From: Globodera rostochiensis
Lineage: Eukaryota > Nematoda > Chromadorea > Rhabditida > Heteroderidae
Length of the DNA stretch: 64,000 nucleotides
Direction of reading: 5' to 3'
Assembly: GCA_018350325.1 (NCBI GenBank)
Contig: JAEVLN010000045.1
Span: 59,592-123,591, forward strand
Under the pieces are notes generated by a model. It ran no database searches and was not told the origin of the DNA. It saw nothing but the letters and a program-made list of their open reading frames with translations. Positions 60,375-64,000 of this stretch are shown here, piece after piece. Made by a program: the position numbers and the translations under genes. The first letter of the stretch is position 1. Each line of letters starts with the position of its first letter.

Positions 60375-60660
60375 CTTAGTCGCAATTGAGGCGTTGAAAG
60401 TTGATTTGTTTTAGGGTACGAGGATTGAATACTGAAAATTTAAAAACTTAAATTTCAAAGCCACCCAAAACTATGAAATTTCAATAGCCCAAAGCCCTCC
60501 TCCCCCCACTAAAAAACATAAATTTCCGAAAGTATTTTTCAAAGGCCCATGTCTCCAAAACCAAAATTTAAAATTTGGTGCAATACTACCCCACCCTACT
60601 AAAAAATATTAAATTTGCAAAGGTCCCCTCCCCCCTCCCCCTATCGGCCCCAAAAATGAT
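60375..60660 (-). promoter_or_regulatory. Upstream flank of S4
   Basis: The first 165 bp match the flanks of S1 and S3, up to the point where their 60-bp arrays start. Here the array is absent and C-rich plain sequence follows (cctcctccccccact). This could represent the unexpanded state. Confidence 0.5.
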
Positions 60661-61188
60661 TTTATTGAAAAGGAAAAGTGAATGAGTTCAGCTTCGATCA
60701 CCGCCGCTTAAATGCGGCACGACTCGGAGAGGCGATGGGCGGACAGTCCGGGGAATGGACAGAGAAATCGGTGAATCAATCGTCGCCCATCCTTTCCCAT
60801 CCCCCCCCCCCCCCAACTCTCCGACATCGCCGGGGGATTGGAAAAACAAAAAAAAAGTCTTATCCAACAAAATTTCCACTCGGCTTTCGCTGATTGGACG
60901 ATGGGCTTTCGCTGTTTGTGCGAATGTGAAGAGCGCTGTGCTGCGCTATCAAACGTCCGGCAAAAAAAAAGGAGCGGCTGATTCATTTGGCCAAAACGAT
61001 AGCGTCCATTCCATTACATCAAAAAGCAATAAAATGTAAATGATTTTTTTATGAAAAAAATAAAAAATAATTTACTAAATTGAATAAATGTTTTTCGAAA
61101 AATTGAAAACAAAATTTTAAATTCGAAGAATTTCTATCCTTTTAACCCACCTGCCATCGTTATGCCATGCCAAAAAGTGTAAACACTA
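60661..61188. other. Intergenic DNA upstream of S4
   Basis: Mixed composition with a C-run at about 60810. The words gccggggattggaaaaac and cgatgggcggacag recall the block beyond the S3 array (53700-53830), so this is probably diverged upstream DNA of the S block. No gene model. Confidence 0.5.
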
Positions 61189-61198
61189 GAGTTCTGCG

Positions 61199-62234
61199 TG
61201 TCAGGACAAAATCCCTAACGGTCAAAATCCCTAATCAGCCAAAAACGGTTAAAATCCCTAACGGACAAAATCCCTAACGGTCAAAATCCCTAATAACCCT
61301 AAAGCGGACAAAATCCCTAATGGCTTAAAAACGGTCAAAATCCCTAAGAAAATCCCTAATAGCGGAATTTCCGTTTTTTTACCCTTTGAATGAATTTGCT
61401 AGGTCTAAACGCTTGTAAATAAGCCTTAACTGTAAAAAACACGACAATCTTTAGTCAATTTTCCAATTTATTAACCAAAAAATAAAGCAAAATTTTATTT
61501 CTTATTCAACAATAATCAATTGACACCGCGTAAAAAATGGTCTTGACAAGTATCAAAATCAGAATCGTTTCCAGTATTCTTCTCTTCAGAGATCCAATTG
61601 GCGCACGTTCAACTAGTTATAAGTTGAAGCTGAGAATGTCCAACTGAAAAAAAAGTTTAGTCTGCAAAAAAAAATTAACGAAATTCTTTATAGTCAAAAA
61701 ATTACTAATTTTGCAAATGAAAAGAGTCCCACCTTTAAACCGACACGTGCGGATGACAAACCCTTAGCTGCCTTCAGTCGACGTCCACCTCTTAATTCGG
61801 TCTCCAATTTCATTCCTTAGCGTGCCGCTTCTGCAAATTTTTGGGAAGGCTCAGCTGAATGATTGTGCTCACTCCCTCTTATTCTGCCCATGAGCCACCC
61901 ATCTTCCGGAATCAATAATTGCCGTATCAACATCTAAAAGTTAGTTTTTAATCTATAAAATTGACGCAAACCACTCCATACTCCGAGAATTGCAAAATTA
62001 GGGATTTTGTCCGCTTTTGCCTTATTAGGGATTTTGTCCGTTAGGGATTTTGACCGATTTTGGCTGATTAGGGATTTTGTCCGCTTTTGCCTTATTAGGG
62101 ATTTTGTCCGTTAGGGATTTTGACCGATTTTGGCTGATTAGGGATTTTGTCCGCTTTTGCCTTATTAGGGATTTTGACCGTTAGGGATTATGACCGTTAG
62201 TGATTTTGACCGTTAGGGATTTTGTCCTAGCGCC
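61199..62234. mobile_element. Foldback element with tandem aaaatccctaa arms
   Basis: The left arm (61199-61370) is tandem ggacaaaatccctaacggtc. The right arm (61990-62234) is the inverse (gattttgaccgttagggat). Flanks gagttctgcg (61189-61198) and gagttctgtg (62235-62244) are a near-perfect 10-bp duplication. The interior is AT-rich without coding capacity. Confidence 0.75.
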
Positions 62235-62292
62235 GAGTTCTGTGGTATTCTAGCTTATTTGGGAGTGGTTCAGACTTGAATAAAAATACCAG

Positions 62293-62350
62293 GCGTGCTT
62301 ACGGATCCGGATATCCGCGGATATATCCGGATACGGACGTCCGTGAGCAT
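62293..62350. repeat. Palindromic element remnant
   Basis: gcttacggatccggatatcc and ggatacggacgtccgtgagc form an imperfect inverted pair around gcggatat. Followed at 62460-62620 by repeats of gatccaggt. Possibly arms of a foldback element. Confidence 0.5.
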
Positions 62351-62620
62351 GCTTAAAAATACTAACAATCGATTCCTCTCGTCGAGCTGACAAATGAGTA
62401 CGAATCCGCAAACATTTTGAGTCGAAGTTACAAGCAATTAAGTTGGCTAAAATTGCAATTCAGATCCAGGCGGCTTAGACCTGGATACAAATCTAGGTCT
62501 GGATCCAGGTCCGCATAAAGCACTCTGGATCGGATATCCAGAAAAGCTGGATTTTTAATCCAGGTAATCCAGATCCAGGTCATTTCCAAAATCAGATCCA
62601 GGTCCAGGTTTTTTCAAATT

Positions 62621-64000
62621 TCGGTCTCTAATAGCCAATCGTCACTGATTTCTGACTGATGGCTGTTGGAGTGTCCGCAAGCAGGGCTGTCTCGAAATTT
62701 CGATTTTCGACTTTTTTTCTTTCGATTTTCGTATTTCGAGAAAATGGGCCGTTTTTCAAAAATAATTTTGAAAGTCGGGGTCCCGGTTTTAAATTTGTTG
62801 CCGTGGAGGCAGTGATCTTGCAAACTTTTTGACAATATTTCAACATTTTTACATGCATTCCCACAATTCGTAATTTCGGTTGGGTTTTTGCGGTGTTCTT
62901 CGTTTATCGCTTTAACATTAGTCGACGAAACGTTCAGTCTTTGTCCCAACTCGCCACTAACGGCCCCAGAAACGTTCCCTTCGGACGAAGACGAGCCGGA
63001 AGACCGCTGACTTTCGTCTTCAGCTCCATTCCACTGAATATTTTAATTAAAATGCGCGCTAAAATAACATTTTTTTAAAAAAAAAATCGCCCCATCTTCT
63101 GATTTTTTGCTGCAATTTTCTTAACAAAGATTGCCAATTTTGGTTGCAAATCTCTCAACAAATTGAGTGAAAATTCAAAATTTTTCTCGGCGGCGCCTAT
63201 CGACACCGCCGACCTCCCCCCCCCCCCCAACTTAAAAGTGAATAATTTCAAAAAACTTGTTTGACATAAAATTTTTTTTCAAAATTTGAATTTTCCGGGC
63301 ATTTTTGGGTCAGGAATTCCGGTTCGGACACTGTTTGGGATCCGGTTACATCACTGATGTCCTTCCCTTCTATTCAAAATAAGAACAAAGTTAAAAAATA
63401 TGGGCTCTAATGTCAATAAATTTCGGAAATACTGTGAGAAAAATTAGTGGCCGGGCCTTTAGCTGTCTTGTCCAAAAGCGAGCAGTTACGCGACGGATTA
63501 TTTATTTAGCACAGCAATTAAATTGAAGGGGGCGATTGAAAGTCCACACGTAAAAAAGGAATATAAGCCACAACAAGGGAAAATTGGATGTCAAAAAGAC
63601 GCCACCAAAACGCCAAACATTTAAATTAAAAAGGTCAAATTGTCCCAAAATCCAACATCACATCCCGCCCGTCCAAGGAAGCGGCGCCCCGACGCTAAGA
63701 GAGAAAATGGGGGGGGGAAATAAGCAGAAGTCCAAAGGCAATTTGGCTGTTGAACCGGGGAGGTGTCTGGTGGCGGGTGAGTGCTAACGCCGAATCGAAC
63801 GCGATGAGCCGAGCTCCGGACGTCGCCTAGACGCCGACAGCCGTTCTCGGATGGAGACTCGCCCACCCTGTCGTTCGTCGCGGCGAAAGCGGTCGCAGCG
63901 GTCTCGAGATGTTCCCGGCGGTCCGCGAGCTGCTCCCGCCGATAAGGGCCGGCGCATTCCATCGTTCCCGCCACGACTCGGTCCATTCCCGTCGGGACCC
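62621..64000. other. Unresolved right end, partly GC-rich
   Basis: Includes a dispersed GC hairpin (63189-63210). 63790-64000 is markedly GC-rich (cgacgaac, gccggcgc words) and unlike the rest of the window. A donor-like GGCGG|GTGAGT lies at about 63775 on the plus strand. I could not identify a protein or RNA. Confidence 0.4.

Noticed and set aside
63621..63986. 121-codon minus-strand frame at the GC-rich end
   Set aside because: GC-rich DNA gives long chance frames. The sequence is Arg/Ala-rich, crosses a donor-like site and resembles no family I know.

Overview
This is a nuclear, AT-rich eukaryotic window, very probably from a nematode. The reasons are short introns with GT..AG borders (some GC..AG), very small exons, secreted multi-exon gene families in tandem, and a large load of foldback transposons and satellites. 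A plant-parasitic (heteroderid-like) nematode would fit the secreted tandem family and the GC-AG introns, but that is inference; no rRNA or mitochondrial marker is present. There are no bacterial operons.

Region 1 (1-17924) is a higher-order repeat. One unit contains, on the minus strand, the first exons of a gene not recognised here (called gene P below), a minisatellite in its second intron, and upstream a 319-bp tandem array, followed in two units by a 127-bp tandem array. Four units are visible. Only the unit at 7056-8283 still carries exon 4. Two others break off a few bases into exon 4, where the 319-bp array of the neighbouring unit is joined on.

Region 2 (17925-28030) holds a weakly coding, unrecognised stretch, three mobile elements nested inside each other (20141-22288), and a 5-kb complex satellite (22860-28010).

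Region 3 (28600-60374) is a head-to-tail array, all on the minus strand, of five copies of a secreted-protein gene (called S0 to S4, low to high coordinate). S4 (55718-60374) can be read as 16 exons with matching intron phases, giving 487 residues with a signal peptide. S3 (38332-51757) has the same structure, but its introns are swollen to over 13 kb by foldback elements and by an insertion that contains a decayed FLYWCH/MULE transposase gene. S1 (29575-32924) is largely intact, S2 is an internally deleted chimera, and S0 is a lone exon 1 beside the satellite. The homologous promoters and introns have independently expanded minisatellites.

Region 4 (60400-64000) holds the upstream flank of S4, another foldback element with tandem-repeat arms (61199-62234), palindromic remnants and an unidentified GC-rich end.

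Gene models come from manual reading of splice sites and intron phase. No similarity search or transcript evidence was available. The family names P and S are labels used here only.
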